Notes under the pieces: model-generated | What the model was told of the DNA's origin: nothing | The model's database searches: none | Seen by the model: the letters and a program-made list of their open reading frames with translations, nothing else | Part shown: positions 9,181 to 17,579 of the stretch, piece by piece | How the letters are laid out: every line of letters begins with the position of its first letter | How positions within the stretch are numbered: position 1 is the stretch's first letter | DNA from: Sphingomonas sp. 1F27F7B | GTDB taxonomy: Bacteria; Pseudomonadota; Alphaproteobacteria; Sphingomonadales; Sphingomonadaceae | DNA: 64,000 nt | Direction: 5' to 3' | NCBI RefSeq assembly: GCF_005503355.1 | Contig: NZ_SCMK01000012.1 | Span: 94,855-158,854 of the forward strand | Translations under genes and position numbers: made by a program

Positions 9181-9645
9181 TCACTTGTCGAATTCGTAGA
9201 ACCAGACCGTCGCCAGCCCCTTGTCGACCCGCAGCGCCAGCGCGCCGCCGCGCGGCTCCTGCGTCTCGATCTTCGCGCCCTCGGCATCGGCGGGAAGACT
9301 CGCCGGCCACCAGGGCATCGACGGCGACTGGCCGGCACTGAACGCCTCGGCGAATGGGTCAAGCCCCTTGCGCAGCGCCGCGCCGCCCAGAATCTCGGCC
9401 GCGAGCCGCCGGGCGTCCCCCTCGGGCAGTTCGAAGCGCATCCAGTGCAGGCAATCCGCCCTGCACTTCTCGTAATAATGGACGCGCCGCGCCGTGGCGG
9501 GCAGCGCGCCGGGGCCGGTGAAACGGATGCGGGCCAGGTCCGCGCCGGAGACTTCGAGGGCCGGCGAAGTCTTGATGCAGGCCTGGCAGAAGTCCAGCGG
9601 ATCGCAACCGCCGAGCAGCAGCGGCGCGGCCGCCCGCCGGCTCAT
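9181..9645 (-). CDS. Cysteine-rich putative lipoprotein of unknown function
   Basis: 154 residues. I do not recognise the family. The N-terminus is MSRRAAAPLLLGGC, a short basic/hydrophobic stretch ending in a lipobox-like LGGC, so a lipid-anchored envelope protein is plausible. Further cysteines follow in DFCQACIK and in KCRADCLHW. The rest is rich in W and charged residues (MPWWPASLP, ATVWFYEFDK at the end). The ATG overlaps the cvpA stop by 4 nt (ATGA), so it is co-translated with cvpA. The function is unknown. Confidence 0.7.
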   Translation of the reverse strand: MSRRAAAPLLLGGCDPLDFCQACIKTSPALEVSGADLARIRFTGPGALPATARRVHYYEKCRADCLHWMRFELPEGDARRLAAEILGGAALRKGLDPFAEAFSAGQSPSMPWWPASLPADAEGAKIETQEPRGGALALRVDKGLATVWFYEFDK

Positions 9646-10202
9646 CGCGTGGTGCTGGCGTTCCCGGTGTCGTTGCCCGGCTCGTCGCCGAACACCGGTT
9701 CGCCCTTGCGGCGGCGATCGACGAAGTCGGCGATGCTCGCGCTGGTGGCGTTGAGCAGGGGATAGGTGGTCGACTTGGTGATCCATTGCGGCCGATTGGC
9801 CGGACCGCCGCTCACCGTGTCGAACAGCAGTACGATCAGCAGGAAGCCGATGCTGACCAGGATCAGCCCCTTGAGCGCGCCGAAGCCCAGGCCGAGCACC
9901 CGGTCGACCGGGCCGAGAAAGCTCTCGCGGGTGCGCGATCCGATCGCGCGGGCAAGCAGCCGCCCGCCGAAATAGGTGACGCCGGTCAGGATCACGAAGG
10001 CGAGCACCGCCCCGCCCTGTTCCGTGCCCACCACGCCGGCCAGCGCGGCGGCGAGCGGCGTGTGGAACAGCTTGAGCGCAAGCACGATCAGCAGCCATGC
10101 CACCAGCGCCAGCACTTCGGTCACGAAGCCGCGCAGGAATCCCAGCACGGCGGCCCCGCCGATCGCGAGCAGCACGATGATGTCGAGCCCGGTCAAACTC
10201 AT
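9642..10202 (-). CDS. cvpA: CvpA family membrane protein
   Basis: 186 residues. Four transmembrane helices fit the colicin V production protein family: DIIVLLAIGGAAVLGFLRG, then VLALVAWLLIVLALKLF, then VLAFVILTGVTYFGG with the conserved LLARAIGSRTRESFLGPVDRVLGLGFGALKG loop, and ILVSIGFLLIVLL. A polar C-terminal tail of about 50 residues follows. CvpA-like proteins influence envelope stability in enterobacteria and often lie near radA or purF. Here radA is about 1.5 kb upstream on the same strand, with a lipocalin and an unknown gene inserted between. The next gene overlaps its stop. Confidence 0.88.
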   Translation of the reverse strand: MSLTGLDIIVLLAIGGAAVLGFLRGFVTEVLALVAWLLIVLALKLFHTPLAAALAGVVGTEQGGAVLAFVILTGVTYFGGRLLARAIGSRTRESFLGPVDRVLGLGFGALKGLILVSIGFLLIVLLFDTVSGGPANRPQWITKSTTYPLLNATSASIADFVDRRRKGEPVFGDEPGNDTGNASTTR

Positions 10203-10304
10203 TGGAACATGTCCCTCCCGGGGCTCCTATGCCTCAAGCTGTTTGCGAGCGGAAGCGGGCAAGTCTCCCTCTCCCGCCTTTGCGAGGGAGGGCGCGGCCT
10301 CCAG

Positions 10305-10502
10305 GACCGAGACTCGTTCAGCGAACCCCGTCATCCCCGCGCAAGCGGGGATCCAGGGCCAGGCGCGGAGCCGAGATGGCGGGGTGCTGCCCTTCTCCGG
10401 AAGGCGTTCGCGCTGTGGTGCCGATATCCCGCATTACCCTGGATCCCCGCCTGCGCGAGGATGACGAACGAAATCAAGGCCTTGATCGGGTTCTCACCCT
10501 AA
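10305..10502. repeat. CTAG-type palindromic element, long form (about 198 bp)
   Basis: Two hairpin arms (GTCATCCCCGCGCAAGCGGGGATCC and GGATCCCCGCCTGCGCGAGGATGAC) face each other around a conserved middle (CGGAGCCGAGATGGCGG, then CCGATATCCCGCATTACC). The right end reads AAATCAAGGCCTTGATCGGG and finishes TTCTCACCCTAA. On the minus strand that last piece begins TTAGGGTGAGAAC and supplies the TAG stop of the lipocalin gene. It fills most of the 296-bp gap between cvpA and the lipocalin gene; nothing else is visible there. Confidence 0.85.
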
Positions 10503-11062
10503 CCCTGCCGCGTGATCCGCAGCGCCCAGCGGTCATAGCCGAGTTCCTCGACTCGCTTCATGATCGCCTGTGCCATGGCCGAGGGCGGCACCGGCTCGCG
10601 CGACAGCAGCCAGAGATAGCGCCCGCTCGGCTCGCCGACGATCGACCATGCATAGTCGTCGGCGTGGTCGAGTATCCAATAGTCGCCCGTGTAGAGCGGG
10701 CCGAAGAACGAGACCTTCAGCTTGGCGTTGGTCGCCTCGTCGGCGACGACGGCCTTGCCCTCCGAGACGCTGCGATCGCCTTCCGGCCAATTGAGCGTGC
10801 CGCTGTTGGTCACGCTGATCTTGCCGTCCTCGAGCAGCGCATATTCGGCGGTAACCGCGTCGAGGCCCTTCTCGAAGCGGTTCTCGTGCCGCGCCAGCTC
10901 GTACCATTTGCCGAGATAGCGGGCGAGGTCGACCGGCCTGGCCGGCTCGGGCACCTTCCTGTTGATCACCGGCGGGCGCGTGGCCCGTGAATAGAGGAAC
11001 AGGCCGCCGATCGCGGCGACCGCGACGCCCGAGGCGATCGAAAGGGCAGTACTTCGCTTCAT
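10499..11062 (-). CDS. blc: Lipocalin family protein (Blc-like)
   Basis: 187 residues. An N-terminal hydrophobic helix (residues about 5-25) anchors or exports the protein. The lipocalin SCR1 motif is present as YLGKWYELARHENRFEKG, followed by VTAEYALLEDGKI and the SCR2/3-like segments GDYWILDHADDYAWSIVG and RYLWLLSREP. This matches bacterial lipocalin Blc, which binds fatty acids or lysophospholipids at the outer membrane. The signal segment has no clear lipobox cysteine, so it may be membrane-anchored or cleaved rather than lipidated. The TAG stop comes from the adjoining palindromic element. Confidence 0.9.
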   Translation of the reverse strand: MKRSTALSIASGVAVAAIGGLFLYSRATRPPVINRKVPEPARPVDLARYLGKWYELARHENRFEKGLDAVTAEYALLEDGKISVTNSGTLNWPEGDRSVSEGKAVVADEATNAKLKVSFFGPLYTGDYWILDHADDYAWSIVGEPSGRYLWLLSREPVPPSAMAQAIMKRVEELGYDRWALRITRQG

Positions 11063-11100
11063 GGCGTCAATGTGGGGCGCAAGTCGCGGAAAGGATAGCC

Positions 11101-11652
11101 CTAATGATAGGGCTTGCAGCTGCGTTCCGCGTCCTTCCACAGCGGCATGATCCGTACCCGGCGCTTGCCGTAATAGCTCAGGTCCATCCATGCGCGCACC
11201 GGCACGCCTTCGCGCGAATAGATGTCCTGGTCGCCCCACCGCTCGTTGCCGGTTTCGCAATGCATCCAGCCCCGGCGCTGCAGCGCCTCGACCAGCTTGT
11301 AGATCGCCTGCTGCTCCCCGTTCCGCCACAGGATCAGGTGGTCGAAGCCGCCCTGCCCGTCGCTTCCGATCAGGTCGATGGCCGCATCATAGGGGCCTTC
11401 CCCCACCACCATCAGCCCGGTGCGGCGGCAACGCGCGCGGAACGCGTCGATCTTGACGCATTCGGTGAAGCCCGCGCGCCGCGCATCCGCCACGCTGCCG
11501 CTGACCGGCAAGCCGTCGAAGAGGAGCAGCGGCGGCGGCGTACGCGCGGGTTCCTGGCCCGCCCATAATATCCCCGCCATCAACGCCACGGCACATAATG
11601 TCGGCACCAGCATCCCGGGGCGCGCCCAGTCGGCGGCCAGTTCTCGCAGCAT
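11101..11652 (-). CDS. Membrane-anchored hypothetical protein
   Basis: 183 residues, family not recognised. One hydrophobic helix near the N-terminus (residues about 13-31, LVPTLCAVALMAGILWAG) is followed by a soluble, presumably periplasmic domain with scattered cysteines (TECVKI, RARCRR, MHCETG, ERSCKPYH at the end). It lies between radA and the lipocalin on the same strand with short gaps (84 and 38 bp), which is compatible with one transcript. Codon use looks like its neighbours. Confidence 0.65.
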   Translation of the reverse strand: MLRELAADWARPGMLVPTLCAVALMAGILWAGQEPARTPPPLLLFDGLPVSGSVADARRAGFTECVKIDAFRARCRRTGLMVVGEGPYDAAIDLIGSDGQGGFDHLILWRNGEQQAIYKLVEALQRRGWMHCETGNERWGDQDIYSREGVPVRAWMDLSYYGKRRVRIMPLWKDAERSCKPYH

Positions 11653-11736
11653 CGATCGCTCCGGCTATCTCTCCCGACCAGGATCTTCCACGGCAATGTA
11701 AGCGATTACAACCCCGCGATCGGCCCAAGCCGAGCC

Positions 11737-13107
11737 TCACCGCCCCAGCAGATGGTCGACGAACTGGCCGAGCGACTTGAACCCGGCGAGCTGCAACCCA
11801 CCCTTGTCCCGGGCCTGCACGGCCGGTGCCAGCGCGCGGCCGAAGCCGAGCTTGGCGGCCTCGCGACACCGGAGCGCGCCATGCGCCACCGGGCGCACTT
11901 CGCCCGACAGCGCGATCTCGCCGAACACCACGGCATCGGCCGGGATCGGCCGCTCGGCCAGCGCAGAGACGAGCGCCGCCGCCACTGCCATGTCCGCCGC
12001 CGGATCCTGCACCCGATAGCCGCCGGCGATGTTGAGATAGACTTCGCAGGTCGAGAAGCTGAGCCCGCACCGCGCCTCCAGCACCGCCAGGATCATCGCC
12101 AGCCGCCCGCTGTCCCAGCCGACCACCGCGCGCCGCGGCGTCGCGCCGCTCGCCAGCCGCACGGTGAGCGCCTGCACTTCGATCAGCACCGGCCGCGTGC
12201 CCTCGAGCGCGGGGAACACCACCGTGCCCGTCACATTCTCGTCGCGCGATGTGAGGAACAGCGACGAGGGGTTGGAGACTTCCTCCAGCCCCTCGGTCTG
12301 CATCGCGAACACGCCGATCTCGTCGGTGCCGCCGAAGCGGTTCTTCACGGCGCGCAGGATGCGATACTGGTGGCTGCGCTCCCCCTCGAACGCCAGCACC
12401 GTGTCGACCATGTGCTCGAGCACGCGCGGGCCGGCGATGCTGCCGTCCTTGGTGACATGGCCGACCAGTACCAGCGCGGTGCCGCGCTCCTTGGCGAAGC
12501 GGATCAGCTCGCCCGAGGCGGCGCGGACCTGGCTCACCGTGCCCGGCGCGCCCTCGATCAGGTCCGAATGCATCGTCTGGATCGAATCGATGATCAGCAG
12601 CGCCGGCGGCGTGCCCTCGCCCAGCGTGGTCAGGATGTCGCGCACCGACGTCGCCGCGGCGAGCATCACGGGCGCCTTGCCCAGCCCCAGCCGCCGCGCG
12701 CGCAGCCGCACCTGGTCCGCCGCTTCCTCGCCCGAGACATAGGCGACGGATAGCCCCCGCGAAGCGATCTTCGCCGCCGCCTGGAGCAGCAAGGTCGACT
12801 TGCCGATGCCGGGATCGCCGCCGATCAGCGTGGCGGAGCCTTCGACGAAGCCGCCGCCCAGCGCGCGGTCGAACTCGGCGATGCCGGTCGAGGTCCGCTC
12901 GGGCAGTGCGATGTCGGTGTTGAGTCCGGTCAGCTGGATCGCCCGCCCGCCCGACTGGAGGTTGTGGCGCGCCTGGAACGGCGTGACCACCGCCCCGGCA
13001 TCTTCCACCATCTGGTTCCACTCGCCGCAATCGCCGCATTGCCCCGCCCATTGCGAGGAGACCGAGCCACAGGCCTGGCAGACATAACGCTTCTTGAGTT
13101 TCGCCAT
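11737..13107 (-). CDS. radA: DNA repair protein RadA (Sms)
   Basis: 456 residues, the usual family length. The order is: an N-terminal C4 zinc finger (YVCQACGSVSSQWAGQCGDC), a RecA-like ATPase with Walker A GGDPGIGKSTLLLQ, the RadA-specific KNRFGGTDEIG motif, and a C-terminal Lon-protease-like domain (GGYRVQDPAADMAVAAAL). RadA processes branched recombination intermediates and supports branch migration alongside RecA. The start at 13107 (MAKLKKRYVCQ) places the zinc finger at the N-terminus as in the family; longer upstream extensions are not conserved. It is divergent from the glycosyltransferase. Confidence 0.97.
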   Translation of the reverse strand: MAKLKKRYVCQACGSVSSQWAGQCGDCGEWNQMVEDAGAVVTPFQARHNLQSGGRAIQLTGLNTDIALPERTSTGIAEFDRALGGGFVEGSATLIGGDPGIGKSTLLLQAAAKIASRGLSVAYVSGEEAADQVRLRARRLGLGKAPVMLAAATSVRDILTTLGEGTPPALLIIDSIQTMHSDLIEGAPGTVSQVRAASGELIRFAKERGTALVLVGHVTKDGSIAGPRVLEHMVDTVLAFEGERSHQYRILRAVKNRFGGTDEIGVFAMQTEGLEEVSNPSSLFLTSRDENVTGTVVFPALEGTRPVLIEVQALTVRLASGATPRRAVVGWDSGRLAMILAVLEARCGLSFSTCEVYLNIAGGYRVQDPAADMAVAAALVSALAERPIPADAVVFGEIALSGEVRPVAHGALRCREAAKLGFGRALAPAVQARDKGGLQLAGFKSLGQFVDHLLGR

Positions 13108-13289
13108 GCGCGCGAGGGTAGCGAGAGAACAAGATAGGAACAAGCCCGGAAACGCCCGCGCCCTGGGCGGCAGGAGCCGGGGGAGAGGGCCCTGCACGCG
13201 ATCTCGACGAACTCTCCACGCTTTCTCCGGGAAGGAGAACATATGCGCCAAGGTTGCCCCCCGCGCCTGCGGACGGTATCGCGCGCGCC

Positions 13290-14441
13290 ATGAAGCCCAC
13301 CGACCTCCGCGTCGCACTGTTCAGCGGCAACTATAATTATGTCCGCGACGGCGCGAACCAGGCGCTCAACCTGCTCGTCGGCTATCTGCTCGAGCAGGGC
13401 GTGAAGGTCCGCGTCTATTCGCCGACCACCGACACGCCCGCCTTCCCGCCGACCGGCGACCTGGTGAGCGTGCCCGCGCTGCCCGTGCCGGGCGGGCGCG
13501 ACGAATATAAGTTCGCCAAGGGCATCAAGGCGGTGCTGCCGGATCTGGAGGCCTTCGCGCCCAATCTCGTCCACGTCTCCGCGCCCGAGATACTCGGCCA
13601 CCGCGCCGTCACCTGGGCGCGCCGGAACAATATCGCCTCGGTCGCCTCGGTCCATACCCGGTTCGAGACCTATCCCGCCTATTATCACATCGGCTTCCTC
13701 ACGCCGCTGCTGATCTGGACGCTCACGCGCTTCTACAACCGCTTCGACACCGTGATGCCCACCGGGCGCGGCATGGAGGAGCTGCTGGGCAGCTGGGGCG
13801 TCGACCGGCCGATGCGGATCTGGTCGCGCGGCGTGAACCACGATCGCTTCAACCCCGATCGGCGCAACCTCGAATGGCGTCGCGCCCTCGGCATCCAGGA
13901 CGACGAGGTCGCGGTGAGCTTCCTCGGCCGGCTGGTGCTGGAAAAGGGGCTCGACATCTTCGCCGATGTGGTCGGCGAGTTGCAGCGGCGCGGCGTGAAG
14001 CACCGCGTGCTGGTGATCGGCAAGGGCCCGGCGCAGCAATGGTTCGCCGACCGCGTGCCCGATGCGGTGTTCGCCGGCTTCCAGGCGGGCGACGATCTGG
14101 GGCGCGCGGTCGCCTCCATGGACGTCTTCTTCAACCCCTCCCTCACCGAGAGCTTCGGCAACGTCACGCTGGAGGCGATGGCCGCGGGCGTGGCCGTGGT
14201 CGCCGCCAATGCGGTCGGCCCGGTCGGCATGGTGGAGGAGAATGTGAGCGGCCTGCTGGTCGATCCCGGCAAGGGCGCGGTGGGCCGCTATGCCGATGCG
14301 ATCCAATATTATTGCGAGAACCACGACGCGCGCCGGGCCGCGGGCAGGGCCGGGCACGCGATCGCCGACACCTATCAATGGGACGCGATCAACCAGAAGG
14401 TGCTCGACGCCTATCTCGAGGCGATCGCGCGGCGGGGGTGA
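13290..14441 (+). CDS. GT4-family glycosyltransferase
   Basis: 383 residues. The N-terminal Rossmann domain opens VALFSGNYNYVRDGANQAL. The C-terminal GT-B nucleotide-sugar domain has VSFLGRLVLEKGLD, VLVIGKGPA and the E-x7-E signature in NPSLTESFGNVTLEAMAAG. This is characteristic of retaining GT4 enzymes related to GDP-mannose-dependent alpha-mannosyltransferases and to glycolipid synthases such as SqdX/SQD2. The acceptor and sugar cannot be set from sequence; a glycolipid or polysaccharide role is likely. I used the ATG at 13290 because the family begins shortly before the VALFSG strand. It stands alone and is divergent from radA. Confidence 0.88.
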   Translation: MKPTDLRVALFSGNYNYVRDGANQALNLLVGYLLEQGVKVRVYSPTTDTPAFPPTGDLVSVPALPVPGGRDEYKFAKGIKAVLPDLEAFAPNLVHVSAPEILGHRAVTWARRNNIASVASVHTRFETYPAYYHIGFLTPLLIWTLTRFYNRFDTVMPTGRGMEELLGSWGVDRPMRIWSRGVNHDRFNPDRRNLEWRRALGIQDDEVAVSFLGRLVLEKGLDIFADVVGELQRRGVKHRVLVIGKGPAQQWFADRVPDAVFAGFQAGDDLGRAVASMDVFFNPSLTESFGNVTLEAMAAGVAVVAANAVGPVGMVEENVSGLLVDPGKGAVGRYADAIQYYCENHDARRAAGRAGHAIADTYQWDAINQKVLDAYLEAIARRG

Positions 14442-14489
14442 AGTCCGACGGAACGAAGGCGCGGAGCCGGTCTCCCGCGCACGCCCGTC

Positions 14490-14689
14490 CTAGGGTCACG
14501 ACTCAATCGGCAAACCCCGTCATCCCCGCGCAGGCGGGGATCCAGGGTAGCGCAGGATATCGATGCCATCACGCGAACGCTCTCCGGAGAGGGCCGGACC
14601 TGCCGCACGCACCCCACCCTTGGCCCTGGATCCCCGCCTCCGCGGGGATGACGAAAGAAATCAAGGCCTTGATCAAGTTTTGACCCTAA
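14490..14689. repeat. CTAG-type palindromic element, long form (200 bp)
   Basis: The left end is CTAGGGTCACGACTCAATCGG, then CCCCGTCATCCCCGC with the arm GCGCAGGCGGGGATCC. The right arm GGATCCCCGCCTCCGCGGGGATGAC leads to GAAATCAAGGCCTTGATCAAG and the end TTGACCCTAA. The middle is more diverged than in the other long copies. Here the element lies 48 bp after the glycosyltransferase stop and supplies no stop codon. Confidence 0.85.
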
Positions 14690-14714
14690 GTCGGAAGCCT
14701 GGGCGGATACCTGA

Positions 14715-14806
14715 TTTCCCATCGTCACCCCAGCCTTGAGCCGGGGCCCCGCTGCCTTGCCGGCAGAAGAAGAAGCGGGATCCCGGCTCAAGGCCGGGGT
14801 GACGAA
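14715..14806. repeat. Palindromic repeat, variant arm sequence
   Basis: CGTCACCCCAGCCTTGAGCCGGGG pairs with the inverted CCCGGCTCAAGGCCGGGGTGACG around a 40-base centre. The left flank CTGATTTCCC resembles the ATCTGATTTTCC flank of copies at 19720 and 34340. Together with the preceding element it fills the 417-bp gap between the glycosyltransferase and the DUF2218 gene; no gene is seen in it. Confidence 0.75.
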
Positions 14807-14858
14807 TTATCTGTGCAAGTCGCCCTTCTCGATCGCAAGTGGCGATCTGGCCCAGGCG

Positions 14859-15182
14859 TCACTTCCACGCATATCGCAATCCGTCCTCGCGAAAGGCGAA
14901 CCGGTCGAGATGGCGCTCCACCGCGCCCTTCAGCCCTTCGAGCTGCTCGGGCGAGCTGGCGTCGATCCGGATGTCGAGCCCGGTCTCGGCGACGTTGAAG
15001 GTCACCACCGCATCGCCCGGATGGTTCGCGCCGCGCGCATCCCTGGGGAAGATCACCGTGCCGTTCTCCGGCGTGAACTCCACCTGGAAACTATGCTCCC
15101 AATGCTTGCACAGCTGCTGCAGATAGCGGCCGGCATGCGCGGTGGGCGCCAGCGTCTCGGCCGAAAACAGAGTCATGGTCAT
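14859..15182 (-). CDS. DUF2218 domain-containing protein
   Basis: 107 residues from the chosen start. It matches the DUF2218 family: APTAHAGRYLQQLCKHWEHSF, the FTPENGTVIFP strand, a central FNVAETGLDIRI strand, and the C-terminal VERHLDRFAFRE. The ATG at 15182 has a GGAG Shine-Dalgarno about 9 nt upstream. A GTG at 15248, only 5 nt after the PadR stop, would give a longer protein without a better ribosome site. The family is uncharacterised and often occurs beside PadR regulators and iron-uptake genes. It is clearly in an operon with the PadR gene, whose operator lies upstream. Confidence 0.9.
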   Translation of the reverse strand: MTMTLFSAETLAPTAHAGRYLQQLCKHWEHSFQVEFTPENGTVIFPRDARGANHPGDAVVTFNVAETGLDIRIDASSPEQLEGLKGAVERHLDRFAFREDGLRYAWK

Positions 15183-15253
15183 GCGCTTCATCTCCATCGG
15201 CGGCGGCACGATCCCGAGCCGCCGCCTCAGCATTTCAATCCGCGGCACCAGGC

Positions 15254-15853
15254 TCAGAGCCGCTCGATCTTCCGCGCCGCTTCGTCGAGGATTTCCGCGA
15301 CGCCGTGCAGCATGTCGGCATCGACGCTTTCGCCCGCAAGTCGTTCCTGCAGCACGGTGCGCAGATTGCCCATCGCCCGGCGGATCGGCCCGCCATTGGC
15401 GCGCTCGCGAAGGCCGGCGAGCTGCTGGAGCCGCTCGAACAGCGCCGCCACTTCCTCGGTCCGCTCGGCGAGATGCGCCGTGCCGGCCTCGGTGATCGCG
15501 AACTGCTTCTTGGCGCCTTCGCTCTTGCTTTCCTCGATCAGCCCCATGTCGTCGAGCATGGTGAGCGTCGGATAGACCACGCCCGGGCTGGGGGCATAGG
15601 CGCCGCCCGAACGCTCCTCGATTTCGCGGATCAGGTCATAGCCGTGGCGCGGCTGCTCCTCGATCAGCTTGAGGAGGATGAGGCGCAGCTCGGTGCCGTC
15701 GAACATGCGGCGACGGCCGCCCCGTTCGCCATGGCCGAAGCCGCCCCGGCCCGCGCCCATGCCCCATCCGATGATGAAGTCCGGCGCGCCGCCGCCAAAG
15801 CCGCCGCGGCGGCCGAAATGCATGCCGCGATGGCCGCAATGATGATGTCGCAT
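15254..15853 (-). CDS. PadR family transcriptional regulator with His/Gly-rich N-terminus
   Basis: 199 residues. The first about 48 residues are rich in His, Gly and Arg (MRHHHCGHRGMHFG, then repeated GGFG/GMG), ending GGRRRMFDGTELR. Then comes the PadR winged helix: LILLKLIEEQPRHGYDLIREIEE, with the wing APSPGVVYPTLTMLDDMGLIE, and a C-terminal dimerisation helix. The ATG has a strong AGGAG site 6-7 nt upstream. A perfect 14-bp palindrome lies 30 bp upstream of the start, so autorepression is likely. The His/Cys-rich tail suggests, but does not prove, metal sensing. DUF2218 follows in the same operon. Confidence 0.93.
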   Translation of the reverse strand: MRHHHCGHRGMHFGRRGGFGGGAPDFIIGWGMGAGRGGFGHGERGGRRRMFDGTELRLILLKLIEEQPRHGYDLIREIEERSGGAYAPSPGVVYPTLTMLDDMGLIEESKSEGAKKQFAITEAGTAHLAERTEEVAALFERLQQLAGLRERANGGPIRRAMGNLRTVLQERLAGESVDADMLHGVAEILDEAARKIERL

Positions 15854-15882
15854 ATTATCTCCTGTACGACTCGTGATGGCTC

Positions 15883-15896
15883 TAAGATATATCTTA
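15883..15896. promoter_or_regulatory. PadR operator palindrome
   Basis: TAAGATATATCTTA is a perfect 14-bp inverted repeat, A/T-rich in a very GC-rich context. It sits 30 bp upstream of the padR start and overlaps where a minus-strand -10 box would lie; a candidate -35 TTGTGT lies just upstream on that strand. PadR proteins commonly bind ATAT-containing palindromes in their own promoters. Binding is inferred, not shown. Confidence 0.7.
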
Positions 15897-16118
15897 AAAT
15901 AGCTTACACAAGCCCCACCCTTGACTGGCCGGCAATGTTCCCTTAATGTTCCGATATGTTCATGTCCGCCCGGTCACGTTCCCCTGCGGCTTGCGCGAAG
16001 CGGTGCGAAGGCGCGGAATCGAAGGGGGCGTGGCATCGACTTCCTGAACTTCCGCGCCGGCAGCAGCCGCGAAACGCGCGGTGGGAAAGCGGCGCCGGTG
16101 GCCCTATCTATGCCGGCA

Positions 16119-17438
16119 ATGGCTGATCTTTTCGCGACCGAAGAACAGGCGCCGCGCGCCGCCGAAGACCTTGCCGGCCCGCTCGCCGATCGCCTGCGCC
16201 CGCAACGGCTCGAGGATGTGGTCGGCCAGGAGCATCTGACCGGTCCCGAAGGGGCGATCGGGCGGATGGTCGCGGCGGGCAAGCTCTCGTCGATCATCCT
16301 CTGGGGCCCGCCCGGCACCGGCAAGACCACGATCGCCCGGCTGCTCGCCGATGCGGTGGGCCTGCGCTTCGTCGCGATCAGCGCAGTGTTCTCGGGAGTC
16401 GCCGACCTCAAGAAGGTGTTCGCCGAGGCCAGGGAATATGCGCGGCTCGGGCGCAAGACCCTGCTCTTCGTGGACGAGATCCACCGGTTCAACCGCTCGC
16501 AGCAGGACGGCTTCCTGCCTTATGTCGAGGACGGCACCGTCACCCTGGTCGGTGCGACTACCGAGAACCCCTCGTTCGAGCTCAACGCCGCGGTGCTCAG
16601 CCGCGCGCAGGTGCTGATCCTGCACCGGCTCGACGCCGCCGCGCTGACTCGCCTGCTCGACCGGGCCGAAGCCGCGGAGGAGCGCCCCCTGCCCCTCACT
16701 CCCGATGCGCGCGCGGCGCTGGTCGCCTCGGCCGACGGCGATGGCCGCTTCCTGCTCAACCAGGCCGAGACGCTCTTCTCCGTGCATTTCGACGCGCCGC
16801 TCGATCCTGCGGCGCTCGGCGGCTTCCTCCAGCGCCGCGTCGCCGTCTACGACAAGGACCGTGAGGGGCATTACAACCTGATCTCCGCGCTCCACAAATC
16901 GGTTCGCGGCAGCGACCCCCAGGCGGCGCTCTATTATCTCGCGCGCATGCTCACTGCCGGCGAGGAGCCGCTCTACGTGCTGCGCCGGCTGGTGCGCATG
17001 GCGGTGGAGGATATCGGGCTCGCCGATCCCAACGCGCTGGTCCAGTGCCTCGCGGCCAAGGACACCTATGAATTCCTCGGCTCTCCCGAGGGCGAGCTGG
17101 CGATCGCCCAGGCCTGTCTCTACGTCGCGACCGCGCCCAAATCGAATGCCGCCTATATGGCGCAGAAGGCGGCATGGCGCGCGGCGAAGGAGACCGGCTC
17201 GCTGATGCCGCCGCAGAACATCCTCAACGCCCCCACCCGGCTGATGAAGGACATCGGCTATGGCAAGGGCTATACCTATGATCACGATGCCGAGGGCGGC
17301 TTCTCGGGCGACGACTATTGGCCCGAGGAGATGGCGCCGCAGACCTTCTATACTCCCACCGATCGCGGCCATGAGAAGCGCATCGCCGAGCGGCTCGCCT
17401 GGTGGAACGAGATGCGGGAGAAGCGGCGGGGTGCTTGA
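16119..17438 (+). CDS. rarA: Replication-associated recombination protein A (RarA/MgsA AAA+ ATPase)
   Basis: 439 residues. The N-terminal PLADRLRPQRLEDVVGQEHL segment is typical of clamp-loader-like AAA+ proteins. Walker A is WGPPGTGKTT, Walker B LLFVDEIHRFNRSQQD, and sensor 1 VTLVGATTENPSFE. The C-terminal MgsA tetramerisation region follows (SALHKSVRGSDPQAALYYLARML, then KSNAAYMA and GYGKGYTYDHD). RarA acts at stalled forks and in gap repair. The start at 16119 (MADLF) is preferred over the ATG 9 nt upstream because family members begin this way. Confidence 0.96.
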   Translation: MADLFATEEQAPRAAEDLAGPLADRLRPQRLEDVVGQEHLTGPEGAIGRMVAAGKLSSIILWGPPGTGKTTIARLLADAVGLRFVAISAVFSGVADLKKVFAEAREYARLGRKTLLFVDEIHRFNRSQQDGFLPYVEDGTVTLVGATTENPSFELNAAVLSRAQVLILHRLDAAALTRLLDRAEAAEERPLPLTPDARAALVASADGDGRFLLNQAETLFSVHFDAPLDPAALGGFLQRRVAVYDKDREGHYNLISALHKSVRGSDPQAALYYLARMLTAGEEPLYVLRRLVRMAVEDIGLADPNALVQCLAAKDTYEFLGSPEGELAIAQACLYVATAPKSNAAYMAQKAAWRAAKETGSLMPPQNILNAPTRLMKDIGYGKGYTYDHDAEGGFSGDDYWPEEMAPQTFYTPTDRGHEKRIAERLAWWNEMREKRRGA

Positions 17439-17463
17439 GAAAACCGCCGCCCCGACGACTTTC

Positions 17464-17550
17464 CTCGTCATCCCCGCGAAGGCGGGGATCCACGGTCGTG
17501 AAAGACATCGCTCCGTCGCTCTATATCCCCGCCTTCGCGGGGATGACGAA
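17464..17550. repeat. Palindromic hairpin pair between rarA and the YjbR gene
   Basis: CGTCATCCCCGCGAAGGCGGGGATCC is followed after 33 bases by ATCCCCGCCTTCGCGGGGATGACG. Each half is itself a hairpin and the two halves are inverted copies, as in the larger elements, but the CTAG-bearing flanks are absent. It may serve as a transcription barrier after rarA. Confidence 0.8.
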
Positions 17551-17579
17551 TGGGAGCGGAATGGAAGGAAATCAGGCGG

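Noticed and set aside
13254..13289. Upstream ATG for the glycosyltransferase
   Set aside because: The added residues are Pro/Ala-rich and precede the usual N-terminal strand; the ATG at 13290 fits the family better.
12930..14378. 482-codon minus-strand open frame
   Set aside because: Antisense to the GT4 glycosyltransferase; no recognisable domain.
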